Below are positions 33,196-43,012 of a DNA stretch of 64,000 nt, piece after piece (the first letter of the stretch is position 1; each line of letters opens with the position of its first letter). Both the position numbers and the translations under genes were made by a program. This DNA is from Pseudomonas koreensis (lineage in GTDB: Bacteria > Pseudomonadota > Gammaproteobacteria > Pseudomonadales > Pseudomonadaceae), in assembly GCF_025447595.1 (NCBI RefSeq), contig NZ_JAOEJU010000015.1, positions 62,001 to 126,000 on the forward strand, written 5' to 3'. The notes under the pieces were generated by a model, which saw nothing but the letters and a program-made list of their open reading frames with translations, did not search any database and was not told the DNA's origin.

Positions 33196-35523
33196 GAAAT
33201 CGTCGTCGACAAACGGCAGAATCGCATCCGCCACCGGTTGCAGCTGGCGGGTGATGTAGTGGTCGTAGTCGATGGCCGCGCGGCGCACTTCCAGCGGCTC
33301 GGGCCCGGCCAGGGTGATGACGTAGCTGATCCAGCCGCCGCTTTGGTACTGGCGCGGGCGACCGTGCTGCGCGTTGTAATCGTCGGCCAGCCGTGCGGCG
33401 CGCACGTGGGGCGGCACGTTGCGTTCATAGTCGTCGAGGGTGCGGCGCAGACGCTTGCGGTAGACCAGTCGCTCGTCGAACTCGCCGGCCAGGGTCTTGC
33501 GCACGTACGCGCGCACATAATCCTGATACGGCTTGCGCTGGAAAATCCGCTCGTACAGTTCCTGCTGGAATTGCCGGGCCAGCAGCGACCAGTCGGTGCG
33601 CACGGTTTCCAGGCCTTTGTAGATCATTTCTTCGCTGCCGTCGGCGCGGGTCACCAGGCCTGCGTAGCGCTTTTTGCTGCCCTCTTCCGCGCCACGAATG
33701 GTCGGCATCAGGAAGCGTTTGTAGTGGGTTTCGAACTGCAATTCGAGGGCGCTTTCCAGCCCGAACTGCTCGCGCACATGCTCGCGCCACCAGTCGTTGA
33801 CGTGCTGCACCAGCGCCCGGCCGATGGTCGCCGCTTCTTCCTGACCGTGGGGGCGACGCAGCCAGACGAACGTCGAGTCGGTGTCGCCATAAATCACCGC
33901 ATGCCCCTGAGCCTCGATCAACTGCCGGGTGCGCAACATGATTTCGTGGCCGCGCAAGGTGATCGATGATGCCAGCCGCGTATCGAAAAACCGGCAACCG
34001 CTGGAACCGAGCACACCGTAAAAGGCGTTCATGATGATCTTCAACGCCTGGGACAAGGGCGCGTTGTGTTCGCGCTTGGCGGTCTCCCGGCCCTCGGCGA
34101 CCCGGGCGACGATGGACGGCAGGCAATGCCGGGTGCGAGAGAAACGAGCGCCGCGAAAACCCGGCACCGAATCGCTGTCGTCAGGATGCTGCAAGCCTTC
34201 GATCAACCCCACCGGGTCAATCAGAAATGTGCGAATGATCGATGGATAAAGACTCTTGTAATCGAGCACCAGCACCGATTCGTACAACCCCGGTTGCGAG
34301 TCCATGACAAATCCGCCGGGACTGGCCTGCGGGGGATTGGTGCCAAGGTTCGGCGCCACAAAACCCTGACGGTGCATCAGCGGCATGTACAAATGAGTGA
34401 ATGCCGCCACCGAGCCGCCGCTGCGATCCGCCGGCAGGCCGGTGACGCTGGCGCGCTCCAGCAAAAACTTCAGCAGCTCGGTCTTGGCGAAAATCCGCGT
34501 GACCAGCTCACAGTCCTTGAGGTTGTACTTGGCCAGTGCCGGTTTGTCCTCGGCGAACATTCGGTTGATCTCGTCCATGCGCTGGTAGGGGTTGTCGATC
34601 GACTTACCTTCGCCGAGCAACGTCTGGGCGACGTTCTCCAGACTGAACGAAGGAAAGCTCCAGGTCGCCGAACGCAGGGATTCGATGCCATCGATAATCA
34701 GCCTTCCTGCCGCTGCCGCGAAGTAATGATCGCGGCTGCCGTGTTCGCGCCACTGCATTTCCTCGCCGCCGCGCCCGAGCTTGAGCGGCACGCCGAGGCG
34801 TCGGGCGTGTTCGTGGAGGATGCGCAAATCGAACTGCACGAGGTTCCAGCCGATGATCGCGTCAGGGTCGTGGCGGGCGAACCAGTCGTTGAGCTTCTTC
34901 AAAATCAGGGTGCGCGATTCGCAGTACTCGAGGTCGAAATCGACGATGCTGTCATCACCGTTCGGCGCGCCAAGCATGTACACCTGGCGCTCGCCGCAGC
35001 CTTCCAAAGCGATGGAATACAACTCGCCCTGCTCGGTGGTTTCGATGTCCAGCGAGACCAGTCGCAGTTGCGGACGATAGTCGGGCGCAGGCTTGAGGTG
35101 AGCGTCGAGCAGCAAACCATCGGCATCAGACGTGCCGCTGAACCACACCGGCGCGGTGATGAAACGCTCCATCAGATAGCGCTCAGGCGGTCGCACATCG
35201 GCTTCGAAGACATCGACACTGTGACGGTTGAGCGCGGTTTCCAGGCGCATCAACTGACCGTGTTGCTGGCAATACAGGCCGAGCACCGGGCGATGCTCGA
35301 AATCCTGCAAAGCCAGGGGGCGCAGTTCGACGTTCTTTTCGTCCGCCAGCACCCGCTCGGCCTGCTCGCGCTGTGCCGCCGGGATGAACGCCACCGACGG
35401 CTGATGCGGCAGGCGCACGCGGCGCGGCCCGGCGTCGGTCGCCAGCCAGAACTCGACTTCGGTGCCGGCCGGGGTGTCGCGCCAATGCCGGGTCAGAACG
35501 AAGCCCTGCTGTAAATCCACCAC
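33160..35523 (-). CDS. polB: DNA polymerase II (family B)
   Basis: The 787-residue enzyme has the length of bacterial Pol II. The 3'-5' exonuclease has SLDIETTEQGE (Exo I), and the polymerase has DYKSLYPSII (motif A), KIIMNAFYGVLGSSG (motif B) and YGDTDSTF (motif C, catalytic Asp pair). It acts in replication restart and lesion bypass and is usually under SOS control; I did not find a clean LexA box in the 186-bp region upstream. Confidence 0.95.
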   Translation of the reverse strand: MVDLQQGFVLTRHWRDTPAGTEVEFWLATDAGPRRVRLPHQPSVAFIPAAQREQAERVLADEKNVELRPLALQDFEHRPVLGLYCQQHGQLMRLETALNRHSVDVFEADVRPPERYLMERFITAPVWFSGTSDADGLLLDAHLKPAPDYRPQLRLVSLDIETTEQGELYSIALEGCGERQVYMLGAPNGDDSIVDFDLEYCESRTLILKKLNDWFARHDPDAIIGWNLVQFDLRILHEHARRLGVPLKLGRGGEEMQWREHGSRDHYFAAAAGRLIIDGIESLRSATWSFPSFSLENVAQTLLGEGKSIDNPYQRMDEINRMFAEDKPALAKYNLKDCELVTRIFAKTELLKFLLERASVTGLPADRSGGSVAAFTHLYMPLMHRQGFVAPNLGTNPPQASPGGFVMDSQPGLYESVLVLDYKSLYPSIIRTFLIDPVGLIEGLQHPDDSDSVPGFRGARFSRTRHCLPSIVARVAEGRETAKREHNAPLSQALKIIMNAFYGVLGSSGCRFFDTRLASSITLRGHEIMLRTRQLIEAQGHAVIYGDTDSTFVWLRRPHGQEEAATIGRALVQHVNDWWREHVREQFGLESALELQFETHYKRFLMPTIRGAEEGSKKRYAGLVTRADGSEEMIYKGLETVRTDWSLLARQFQQELYERIFQRKPYQDYVRAYVRKTLAGEFDERLVYRKRLRRTLDDYERNVPPHVRAARLADDYNAQHGRPRQYQSGGWISYVITLAGPEPLEVRRAAIDYDHYITRQLQPVADAILPFVDDDFSTLIGGQLGLF

Positions 35524-35709
35524 TGCGACCTCAAGAATTGATTCAGACGGGCATTCTACGCGGCATTGCCGTAACCCGTGACAAAGCCCTCGCCATGAAA
35601 AACCCCGTCAAATGACGTTTTTTGCGTGTTATCTGCCGTTTTGCGGCCTTGCTCTGTGCGCCTGCGTCTACGATGCTTGGAGAACAACGACAACACCTGA
35701 GTAACCGCC

Positions 35710-36150
35710 ATGAAAACCGTCGCCCAGCTGCTCAAGCTCAAAGATCAGAAAAATCAGGAAGTGCACCAGATCAAGCCCGATCACATGGTGCTCGAAGCGC
35801 TGATGAAAATGGCCGAGAAGAACGTCGGCGCCTTGCTCGTGGTGGAAGACGACAAAGTGGTGGGCATCATCAGCGAGCGCGATTACGCGCGCAAACTGGT
35901 GCTGCATGGGCGCTCCTCGGTGGGCACGCCGGTACGCGACATCATGGTGGCGAACGTGATCACGGTGGACACCCACCAGACGGTCGACACCTGCCTGGGC
36001 ATCATGTCCGACAAACGCCTGCGTCACTTGCCCGTGGTGGAGAACGGCAAACTGATCGGCCTGCTGTCGATCGGCGACTTGGTCAAGGAAGCGATTGCCG
36101 AACAGGCCGAGCTGATCAAACAGCTGGAGCAGTACATTCGCGGGGAATAG
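35710..36150 (+). CDS. Paired CBS-domain protein
   Basis: The 146-residue protein is formed by two CBS motifs (GALLVVEDDKVVGIISERD and RHLPVVENGKLIGLLSIGD). Stand-alone CBS pairs bind adenosine nucleotides and act as regulators. No fused catalytic domain is present. It is followed by a REPIN and the convergent GST gene. Confidence 0.9.
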   Translation: MKTVAQLLKLKDQKNQEVHQIKPDHMVLEALMKMAEKNVGALLVVEDDKVVGIISERDYARKLVLHGRSSVGTPVRDIMVANVITVDTHQTVDTCLGIMSDKRLRHLPVVENGKLIGLLSIGDLVKEAIAEQAELIKQLEQYIRGE

Positions 36151-36172
36151 TCCCAGACTTCACACGCCCCCC

Positions 36173-36261
36173 TGTGGGAGCGAGCTTGCTCGCGATAGCG
36201 GTGTATCAGGTAAAAAGTATCTGCCTGACAGACCGCCATCGCGAGCAAGCTCGCTCCCACA
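36173..36261. repeat. REPIN
   Basis: Two inverted GTGGGAGCGAGC units lie at the ends of 89 bp, between the CBS and GST genes, both of which point into it. Confidence 0.9.
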
Positions 36262-36270
36262 GTTTTTTGT

Positions 36271-36894
36271 TCAGGCAGGCCAATGCCGCGCAAAGACCGG
36301 CGCCAGCACCGGGTGTCGGTCGATGCGTTGCAGCCACGCATGGAAACCGGGGCGGGCCTGGCGCAGGTGTTCGCGGGCACCGGCCCAGCGCGTGACGACC
36401 GCTGCCAGCACATCCAGCGCCCCCGGCGTTTCATCGTCCAGATACAGCTCGGCGGAGAACTGGTCGGCAAACACCTCCCAAGTCCAGTGCAGTCGCTCCC
36501 GCGCACCCGCCATCAGATTCTGCCGCGAGGCCTCGTCCGGCATCACCAGCCAGCGCTCGGGGTAATCGATGACACCGATGGCCGCGTAACAATTGCTGAC
36601 GATGTACACCAGCCCGCGAATCGCCTGATCCCGGTCAGCCCCCTTGGCAGGCAACAGACCGGATTGGGGGAAGCTCAGCCCCAGATGAATCAGGATCGCC
36701 GCACTTTCGGTGATTGCACTGCCGTCCGGTAGTTGCAGGGTCGGGATCTGTTTGAGCGGATTGAGCCGCGCCAGCTCCTGCGCCGCTTCCGCGCTGGCCT
36801 CGATATCGATGAAGCGGTAAGCCACCTGGCACAGCTCCAGCGCCGCCTCGATGGCCGCGGCCCCTGAATTGCGATGTCCGTAGAGCTGATACAT
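36271..36894 (-). CDS. Glutathione S-transferase family protein
   Basis: The 207-residue protein has an N-terminal thioredoxin-like domain (MYQLYGHRNSGAAAIEAALE; PTLQLPDGSAITESAAIL with the cis-Pro and the glutathione Ser) and an all-helical C-terminal domain. The catalytic residue is probably in the HRNSG loop. The substrate is unknown. Confidence 0.86.
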   Translation of the reverse strand: MYQLYGHRNSGAAAIEAALELCQVAYRFIDIEASAEAAQELARLNPLKQIPTLQLPDGSAITESAAILIHLGLSFPQSGLLPAKGADRDQAIRGLVYIVSNCYAAIGVIDYPERWLVMPDEASRQNLMAGARERLHWTWEVFADQFSAELYLDDETPGALDVLAAVVTRWAGAREHLRQARPGFHAWLQRIDRHPVLAPVFARHWPA

Positions 36895-37712
36895 ATCCCC
36901 TCCTCCACTGCGAAAGGCATCCTGCCTGGCCCTATTTATAGCTGTTGTATCGAATTTGGCACGGATTGCGCATTCATCGGCAGCTTGCGAATCCCTGATC
37001 TCGCAAAACAGCGCTGGCGGTGCCCATCCCGCACCAAGAGCAATCAGCGAACGCTATCCGCGTTCTTGTAAGGTGCGATACCGAACCAAAAGTTCGCGTA
37101 TCCGAGCTGGCAACAAGGAGTTCACCGCGTGAATCTTCATCTGCTGCGCCACACTCTTCTCTCCGTGCCCCTGTACCTGCGCCGTGTTCGTCCTGCGAAC
37201 AGTCCGTGCACTCCTTTTATTACCTGAACGCCTGCACTATTTATTTTTTAAATAGCACGCAAGAAGTCATTGCGTGCGCGCTGCATTAATGAACATTGCA
37301 AACTAATTGTTCGACAATAACTTCAGCACAGCACATACCTACAACTTTTGCTGACCGAACATAACTTCGCAAACGCACCAAAATCGCTCTTGCAGTTACA
37401 ACTTCAGCGACTTGCAACGACCGACTTTACTTTGACAAAAACAAGGAACACCGCCTGTGACCCGCTAAAACATTGAACCGCACCAAATCAGTCCGCCACG
37501 CACCATCACGCGCCTTGGCCGACACGAGATCAGCCGCTCTATTTCGCTGAACAGCGCGATACCGAGTCGGAGTTGTCTCGACTTGAAAAAAGCCCTTCCA
37601 AAGAGGCTGCCGGGAAGCTATGCGCGATGAAAAGCTGCACAGTTAACGAAACTTATATAAATGCGACACCGGTATCACCCGAGCAATCTCCGCTACACAA
37701 TTTGTCATCATT

Positions 37713-37727
37713 TGGCACAGCGGTTGC
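37713..37727 (+). promoter_or_regulatory. Sigma-54 promoter of the TonB/peptide-uptake cluster
   Basis: TGGCAC-N5-TTGC with GG at 37714-37715 and GC at 37726-37727, separated by the required 10 nt, followed by T. It matches the -24/-12 consensus closely. Transcription would begin near 37739 and leave a leader of about 235 nt before tonB. An enhancer-binding activator is required; none is encoded in the window. Confidence 0.78.
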
Positions 37728-37909
37728 TATGTATCAAGAATGAGACAGCGCCACTCGATGGCGGGCTCTCCTATAAAAGAACAGCCACGGACCGGATCAA
37801 TGAACCATCGAAGTCGACATTACTGAAGCCATAAGCTGCACAAGCCCTGTTCAATAGATAGTTCAACTATCGGCTTCTGCACACCCGTATGAAAGTTGCG
37901 ACCACTCAC

Positions 37910-37932
37910 TCGAACAACGCTGTGTTGTTCGA
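37910..37932 (+). other. 9-bp hairpin in the tonB leader
   Basis: TCGAACAAC / GTTGTTCGA with a 5-nt loop lies about 40 nt before the tonB start. Without a T run it is not a terminator. It could be an operator or an mRNA structure affecting translation. Confidence 0.5.
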
Positions 37933-37972
37933 ACGGCACCTTATTGCCCTTCATCCACCCGAGGGAGCTTTA

Positions 37973-38791
37973 ATGAACGATGCGGTAAAGCACAGAACGC
38001 CGCCGGGGCCAGTACCGAACGCAGCGCTTGCGTCGGTGGCGGGCCGGCCCGTCTACAAGGCCAACACTTCGCAGCCCGGCGGCCTGAACAAACGGCAGAT
38101 GCTGTTGCTGGTGGCGGTGTCGGCGCTGATACACGGCGGCGCCTGGTGGTTTTTCCAACAGGCGCGGGCCGAGCCGCTGCCCACGCCACCGGAAATTCCG
38201 GAAATGACCGTCGAGCTGACCAGCCCGACACCTCCGGCCCCGCCGACACCGGAGCCGCCGCCCCCACCGCCGCCACCGCCCGAACCGGAACAACCGGTGG
38301 AAGACGAGGACGCGGTCAAGCCGCCGCCCAAACCGGTGGAGAAACCCAAGCCGATCGAAAAGCCTAAACCGGTCGAGAAACCCAAACCGGTGAAAAAGCT
38401 CGAGCCGCCGAAAGCGCCGCCCGCCCCTGCGCAACCGGCCGCGCCTGCCGCTCCGGCCACCCCGAGCGCGCCACCGGCACCTGCGGCGGCACCGGGCCCG
38501 GAGAAAGAGTCGGCGGCGATTTCCGGTCTCGCCAGCCTCGGCAACCCGCCGCCGGAATACCCGTCGCTGGCCCTGCGGCGCAACTGGGAAGGCAGCGTGG
38601 TGCTGCGGATTCAGGTGCTGGCCAACGGTCGCGCAGGCTCGGTGACAGTGACCAAATCCAGCGGCAAGCCGCAACTGGATGACGCGGCGGTTGCGGCGGT
38701 GAAGGCCTGGAAGTTTATTCCGGCCAAACGCGGCGACACACCGATCGACGGCTTCGCCACCCAGACCATCGATTTCAAATTGCCGCAATGA
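37973..38791 (+). CDS. tonB: TonB energy transducer
   Basis: The 272-residue protein has GAGGGAG upstream of ATG 37973. One membrane helix (about 43-63) contains the S50-x-x-x-H54 pattern needed to engage ExbB/ExbD. A periplasmic spacer of Pro-rich runs follows (PEPPPPPPPPPE, then repeated EKPKP units). The C-terminal TonB domain has YPSLALRRNWEGSVVLRIQV and KAWKFIPAKR. It passes proton-motive energy to an outer-membrane receptor, most likely the one at 40155. It is the first gene after the sigma-54 promoter. Confidence 0.93.
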   Translation: MNDAVKHRTPPGPVPNAALASVAGRPVYKANTSQPGGLNKRQMLLLVAVSALIHGGAWWFFQQARAEPLPTPPEIPEMTVELTSPTPPAPPTPEPPPPPPPPPEPEQPVEDEDAVKPPPKPVEKPKPIEKPKPVEKPKPVKKLEPPKAPPAPAQPAAPAAPATPSAPPAPAAAPGPEKESAAISGLASLGNPPPEYPSLALRRNWEGSVVLRIQVLANGRAGSVTVTKSSGKPQLDDAAVAAVKAWKFIPAKRGDTPIDGFATQTIDFKLPQ

Positions 38792-38840
38792 CGGCGCGAC
38801 AACCGAACTCACAACCGATTAACGCAAGCGAGGTGTAGCC

Positions 38841-39545
38841 ATGAACGATTCTTTGTCTTCGATGATTGTCCCCGGCGTGCTCTGGGGGCTGGTGCTGTTT
38901 TCCGTGGTCAGCTGGGCGATCCTGCTGGTCAAGTCGGCGCAATACCTGCGCCAGAAAACCCAGAACAAGCAATTCAGCAAAGCCTTCTGGGGTGCGCCGG
39001 ACTTGCTGACCGCCGCCGAACACGCCAGCCAGTATCCGGGCTCGCTGGCGCGGATCGCCAGCAGCGGTTTCGAAGCCTTGCTGGTGGAAGAATCCCCTCG
39101 CACCACCCAGCAACTGGCGCACACCATCAACCGTTCCGATCGACTGGAACGCAACCTGCGCCAGCAGATCCAGAAGGAACGTCGCTCGCTGGAGAACGGC
39201 CAGGCGATCCTCGCCAGCATCGGCAGCACCGCGCCGTTCATTGGTTTGTTCGGCACCGTGTGGGGAATCATGGAAGCCCTGCAAAGCATCGGCGCCAGCG
39301 GTTCGGCCAGCCTGGAAACCGTGGCCGGGCCCATCGGCCATGCGCTGATCGCCACCGGCGTGGGCATTGCCGTCGCAGTGCCGGCGGTGCTGATTTACAA
39401 CTTCTTCCTGCGGCGCCTGAAGCTGGCCTCGGCGGACATGGATGACTTCGCCCACGACTTCGACGCCCTCGCCTCGCGCAGCGCGTTTTCCATCAGCCGT
39501 CAGGCCATCGCCAAATCCACGGCCGCCGTGCGGGAGGCCAGCTGA
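38841..39545 (+). CDS. exbB: ExbB-type proton channel subunit
   Basis: The 234-residue MotA/TolQ/ExbB protein has three membrane helices (N-terminal, and a pair around residues 130-190). The conserved TAPFIGLFGTVWGIM and ATGVGIAVAVPAVLIYNFF segments are present. It works with ExbD to energise TonB. The stop overlaps the exbD start (TGATG), showing tight coupling. Confidence 0.93.
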   Translation: MNDSLSSMIVPGVLWGLVLFSVVSWAILLVKSAQYLRQKTQNKQFSKAFWGAPDLLTAAEHASQYPGSLARIASSGFEALLVEESPRTTQQLAHTINRSDRLERNLRQQIQKERRSLENGQAILASIGSTAPFIGLFGTVWGIMEALQSIGASGSASLETVAGPIGHALIATGVGIAVAVPAVLIYNFFLRRLKLASADMDDFAHDFDALASRSAFSISRQAIAKSTAAVREAS

Positions 39546-39946
39546 TGTCCTTTTCCACTCAAGACAGCGATGAAGTGCTCAGCGAAATGAACGTCACGCC
39601 GCTGGTGGACGTGATGCTCGTGCTGCTGGTGGTGTTCATCGTCACCGCGCCGCTGATGACCAACGCGATCAAGGTCAACCTGCCAAAAACCGACGCCGTC
39701 GCTCCCGCCGAAAAGAAAGACCCGGTGGTGGTCAGCGTCGACCAGGACGGCAAGTTCTTCCTGGCCAAGACCGAGCTGGCGCCGGAATCACTGGAGGCCA
39801 GCCTCAAGGAGGTCAAGGCCAAGGACGCCGACGTGCGCGTGCAGCTGCAGGCCGACTCCGCCGTTAATTACGGCCAGGTTGCCAAAGCCATGGCGTCCAT
39901 CGAGCGCTCGGGCATCACCAAAATATCGGTGATGACCACCCGCTGA
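39545..39946 (+). CDS. exbD: ExbD-type subunit
   Basis: The 133-residue protein has one membrane helix near the N-terminus. The proton-path Asp is in NVTPLVDVMLVLLVVFIV, and a periplasmic ExbD/TolR domain follows. It overlaps exbB by one base. It completes a TonB-ExbB-ExbD set dedicated to this cluster. Confidence 0.93.
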   Translation: MSFSTQDSDEVLSEMNVTPLVDVMLVLLVVFIVTAPLMTNAIKVNLPKTDAVAPAEKKDPVVVSVDQDGKFFLAKTELAPESLEASLKEVKAKDADVRVQLQADSAVNYGQVAKAMASIERSGITKISVMTTR

Positions 39947-40154
39947 CGGCGGTGCCGGGCACGCAGTGAGGGACGCGCCCGACACCGTTCGTTGAATCCC
40001 GTCGCAATCGGCCGACCGAAAAAACGCAGCGCGTCTTCGGAGGGGATCGGCTTGCTTGAAGAAAGTGGTTTTCGCGGCGCGGCACCACCGTGCTCCGTGC
40101 AAAGAGGGCTCACAAGGCCATTTCGATAAACGTCTAACAAAGTCGGAAACAACC

Positions 40155-42860
40155 ATGCTGATGAACACTCCACGCTTCACGCTCAAACCCTTGGTGGCGA
40201 CGATTTCCCGCCACCGTTTCGTTCCGTTGTACCTGGTGGCCATGGGGATGGGCGCCGGGGTTCAGGCCGCCGAGGACGACAACAACGTCCCGGCCGCTGC
40301 TGCGGTGGTCGCGCCGACCACGCAACTGCAACGGGTCGAAGTGACCGGTTCGGCGATCCGTCGGGTCGACGCGGAAACGGCGGTGCCGATCACCGTGCTC
40401 AAGGCCGACGAGCTGCGCAAACAAGGCGTGACCACCACCGCCGAACTGGTGCAGCGCATCACCGGCAGCCAGTCGATCAACAACAGCGCAGGCTCGGTCG
40501 GCGCGGCCACCGGCGGCGCCTCGTTCGCCGACATGCGCGGCATCGGCGCGAACAAGACGCTGGTGCTGCTCAATGGTCGCCGACTGGCGAACAACGCCCT
40601 GTCGGGCACCAACTCGGCCGGCGGCGCGGTGGATCTGAACATGATCCCGTTTGCCGCAATCGAGCGCGTGGAAGTGCTGCGCGACGGCGCCTCGGCCCTG
40701 TACGGCACCGACGCCATCGGCGGCGTGATCAACTTCATCACCAAGAAATCCATGACCGACGGCCAGCTCACCCTCGGTGGCGAAACCCCGACGCACAGCG
40801 GCGGCGGTGCGACCAAGGACATGAGCGCCAGTTGGGGTTACGGCGACCTGGAGCAGGACCGTTTCAACGTGCTCGGTGTGTTCAACTACAACAAGCAGCA
40901 GAACCTCGACGCCAACGACCGCTCCTTCGCCCGCGACTACGTGCCCGGCCGTGGCCTGGACCAGACCTCCGGCACCGCGTTCCCCGGCAACTACAGCCAG
41001 AACGGCAACGCCACAAACCCGCTGGCCAACAGCAATTGCAACGGCCCCAACCTGGTGGCCCGCGACGGCCTCTGCCGCTTCAGCACTCGCGAATACATCG
41101 ACCTGGTGCCGCAAACCGAGAAGACTTCGTTCTTCGGCAAGACCACCGGCAAACTGGCCGACGACCACAACGTCAATCTTGAATACTTCTGGTCGCGCAA
41201 CAACAACGCCACCGCCGTGGGACCTGCACCATTGACCGGCCTGAGCCTGGATTCGTCCTCGCCCTACTACCCCGGCAACGGCATCACCCCGGCGCCCACC
41301 GGCTTCGCCCTCGACCCGACGCAACCGGTGGACGTGAACTGGCGCGAAACCGCCGCCGGCCCGCGCGAATCGAAAGACCAGAACACCAGCCAGCGCTTTT
41401 TGCTGAGCTTCGACGGTCTGGTGGGCGGCTGGGACTACAACGTCGGCGCCTCGTACAACCAGAACAAGATCGTCTCCAGCGTCACCAGCGGCTACGTCAG
41501 CGATCAGGCGATGATCGACGGTCTGGCCAGCGGCTTGCTCAACCCGTTCGGGCCGCAGACCAGCGCCGGTCAGCAATACATCGATCAGGCCGCTTACCAC
41601 GGCGCCTACTCCACGGCGGTCGGTCGGGTCGCCGGTTTCGACGGGCGGATCAGCCGCGAGATCGGTGACTGGTTCGGTGCCGGCCCATCGGGTCTGGCGC
41701 TGGGCGGCGAGTACCGCAAAGAGAAATTCCACCAGGATTTCGAAGCCTTCGCCGGCGACATCCAGAGCCTGGGCATCGACCCGGCCGGCAGTGTCGAGGG
41801 CGACCGCAGCGTGAAAGCCGCCTACGCGGAAATCAACGTGCCGGTGCTCGACAGCCTGGAACTGTCCGCCGCCGTGCGTCACGACAAATACAGCGACTTC
41901 GGCAGCACCACCAACCCGAAATATTCGTTCCGTTATCAGCCGCTCAAGGAGCTGGTGGTGCGCGGCGCCTACAGCGAAGGCTTCCGCGCGCCGTCGCTGT
42001 ATGAGTTGTATTCGCCGCGCAGCATCACCTACACCCAGGGCTACTACAACGATCCGGTGCTGTGTACCGGCGGCGTGGTGCAACCGGGCGGCAACGGCGG
42101 GCGCGATTGCGGTCAGCAGTTCCTCAACCAGATCGGCGGCAACGAAGACCTGGCCCCGGAGAAAGCCCGCAACGTGACGCTGGGCTTCGTCTATCAGCCG
42201 GTCAGCAATCTGTCCGTGGGCCTGGATTTCTGGTGGATTCACATCTCCAACCAGATCCAGCCGTTCCCGGAATCCACCGTGTTCGATCAGGCCGGCAGCT
42301 ACCCTGACCGCTTCGTGCGCAACGCCGACGGCACGCTCAATTACATCGTCACCGGCAACGCCAACCTCGGCATCGTCGAAACCAATGGCGTCGATGTGTC
42401 GCTGGACTATCGCTTCCCGAACACGCCGTACGGTCAGTTCGGTCTGGGTCTGCAAGGCACCTATGTCGACGAGTACGACTTCCAGAGCACCATCAAGGGA
42501 CCGTTCACCGACAAGGTCGGCGACTTCAAGGGTGACGGGGTGATTGCCCGCTGGAAACACAACCTGACCGGTTCCTGGACCTTCGGCGCAGCCCGCGCGG
42601 CGCTGACCAACCGCTTCACCACCGGCTACAACGACTACGACCGCGAGACCAACGCGCGGGTCGCGTCGTATTCGGTGTGGGACCTGTCGGCCGGCTACAC
42701 CTTCGACAAAGTGCTGGACGTGGATGCCGGGGTGAAGAACCTGTTCGACCGCGATCCGCCGTTCTCCAACCAGGCCTACAACTTCCAGAGCGGTTATGAC
42801 CCGCGCTACACCGACCCGTTGGGCCGCACGCTGTTTGCGCGCATGACGTACCACTTCTAA
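40155..42860 (+). CDS. TonB-dependent outer-membrane receptor
   Basis: The 901-residue protein has a signal region ending near GVQAAE and a plug domain (RVEVTGSAIRRVDAETA to INFITKK, with LVLLNGRRL and VEVLRDGASALYGTDAIGGV). A large beta-barrel ends in YHF. No N-terminal signalling (STN) domain is present, so it does not act through a FecI/FecR pathway. The plug is of the class common for peptide, sugar or vitamin receptors rather than classical siderophores. Linkage to a peptide ABC importer suggests a peptide-like substrate. Confidence 0.9.
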   Translation: MLMNTPRFTLKPLVATISRHRFVPLYLVAMGMGAGVQAAEDDNNVPAAAAVVAPTTQLQRVEVTGSAIRRVDAETAVPITVLKADELRKQGVTTTAELVQRITGSQSINNSAGSVGAATGGASFADMRGIGANKTLVLLNGRRLANNALSGTNSAGGAVDLNMIPFAAIERVEVLRDGASALYGTDAIGGVINFITKKSMTDGQLTLGGETPTHSGGGATKDMSASWGYGDLEQDRFNVLGVFNYNKQQNLDANDRSFARDYVPGRGLDQTSGTAFPGNYSQNGNATNPLANSNCNGPNLVARDGLCRFSTREYIDLVPQTEKTSFFGKTTGKLADDHNVNLEYFWSRNNNATAVGPAPLTGLSLDSSSPYYPGNGITPAPTGFALDPTQPVDVNWRETAAGPRESKDQNTSQRFLLSFDGLVGGWDYNVGASYNQNKIVSSVTSGYVSDQAMIDGLASGLLNPFGPQTSAGQQYIDQAAYHGAYSTAVGRVAGFDGRISREIGDWFGAGPSGLALGGEYRKEKFHQDFEAFAGDIQSLGIDPAGSVEGDRSVKAAYAEINVPVLDSLELSAAVRHDKYSDFGSTTNPKYSFRYQPLKELVVRGAYSEGFRAPSLYELYSPRSITYTQGYYNDPVLCTGGVVQPGGNGGRDCGQQFLNQIGGNEDLAPEKARNVTLGFVYQPVSNLSVGLDFWWIHISNQIQPFPESTVFDQAGSYPDRFVRNADGTLNYIVTGNANLGIVETNGVDVSLDYRFPNTPYGQFGLGLQGTYVDEYDFQSTIKGPFTDKVGDFKGDGVIARWKHNLTGSWTFGAARAALTNRFTTGYNDYDRETNARVASYSVWDLSAGYTFDKVLDVDAGVKNLFDRDPPFSNQAYNFQSGYDPRYTDPLGRTLFARMTYHF

Positions 42861-42883
42861 CCCGAAATAAAACCCCTCCCCTC

Positions 42884-42972
42884 TGTGGGAGGGAGCTTGC
42901 TCGCGATAGCGGTGGAGCAGCGAGAGAGATGTCGGCTGACAAGACGCCTTCGCGAGCAAGCTCGCTCCCACA
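42884..42972. repeat. REPIN
   Basis: An inverted pair of REP units (left one with GGGAGGGAGC) lies between the receptor gene and the binding-protein gene, inside the presumed operon. It could affect mRNA processing between them. Confidence 0.88.
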
Positions 42973-43012
42973 GGGGGCTCGGGTTCTTTCAAAGATTTTC
43001 AGGGGTGATCTC

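Larger units (their letters stand above)
36895..37972. other. Long non-coding control region upstream of tonB
   Basis: About 1.08 kb carries no convincing gene on either strand and is less GC-rich than its surroundings. It holds an imperfect palindrome GATAC...GTATC with a GAAC/GTTC core (37077-37102) and two copies of GCGATACCGA (37075-37084 and 37556-37565). It also holds a sigma-54 promoter (37713-37727), a short palindrome GATAGTTCAACTATC (37857-37871) and a 9-bp hairpin (37910-37932). No Fur-like box was seen. The length and content suggest enhancer-type control. Confidence 0.6.

Noticed and set aside
36957..36970. Possible second sigma-54 site (TGGCACGGATTGC)
   Set aside because: GG and GC are only 8 nt apart instead of 10, so the geometry is wrong.
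37020..37289. 89-codon frame in the tonB control region
   Set aside because: No ribosome site and Ser/Ala/Pro/Arg-rich composition without structure; judged non-coding.
40134..42992. 952-codon open frame antisense to the TonB-dependent receptor
   Set aside because: The opposite strand encodes a receptor with clear plug and barrel motifs; the antisense frame has shadow composition.
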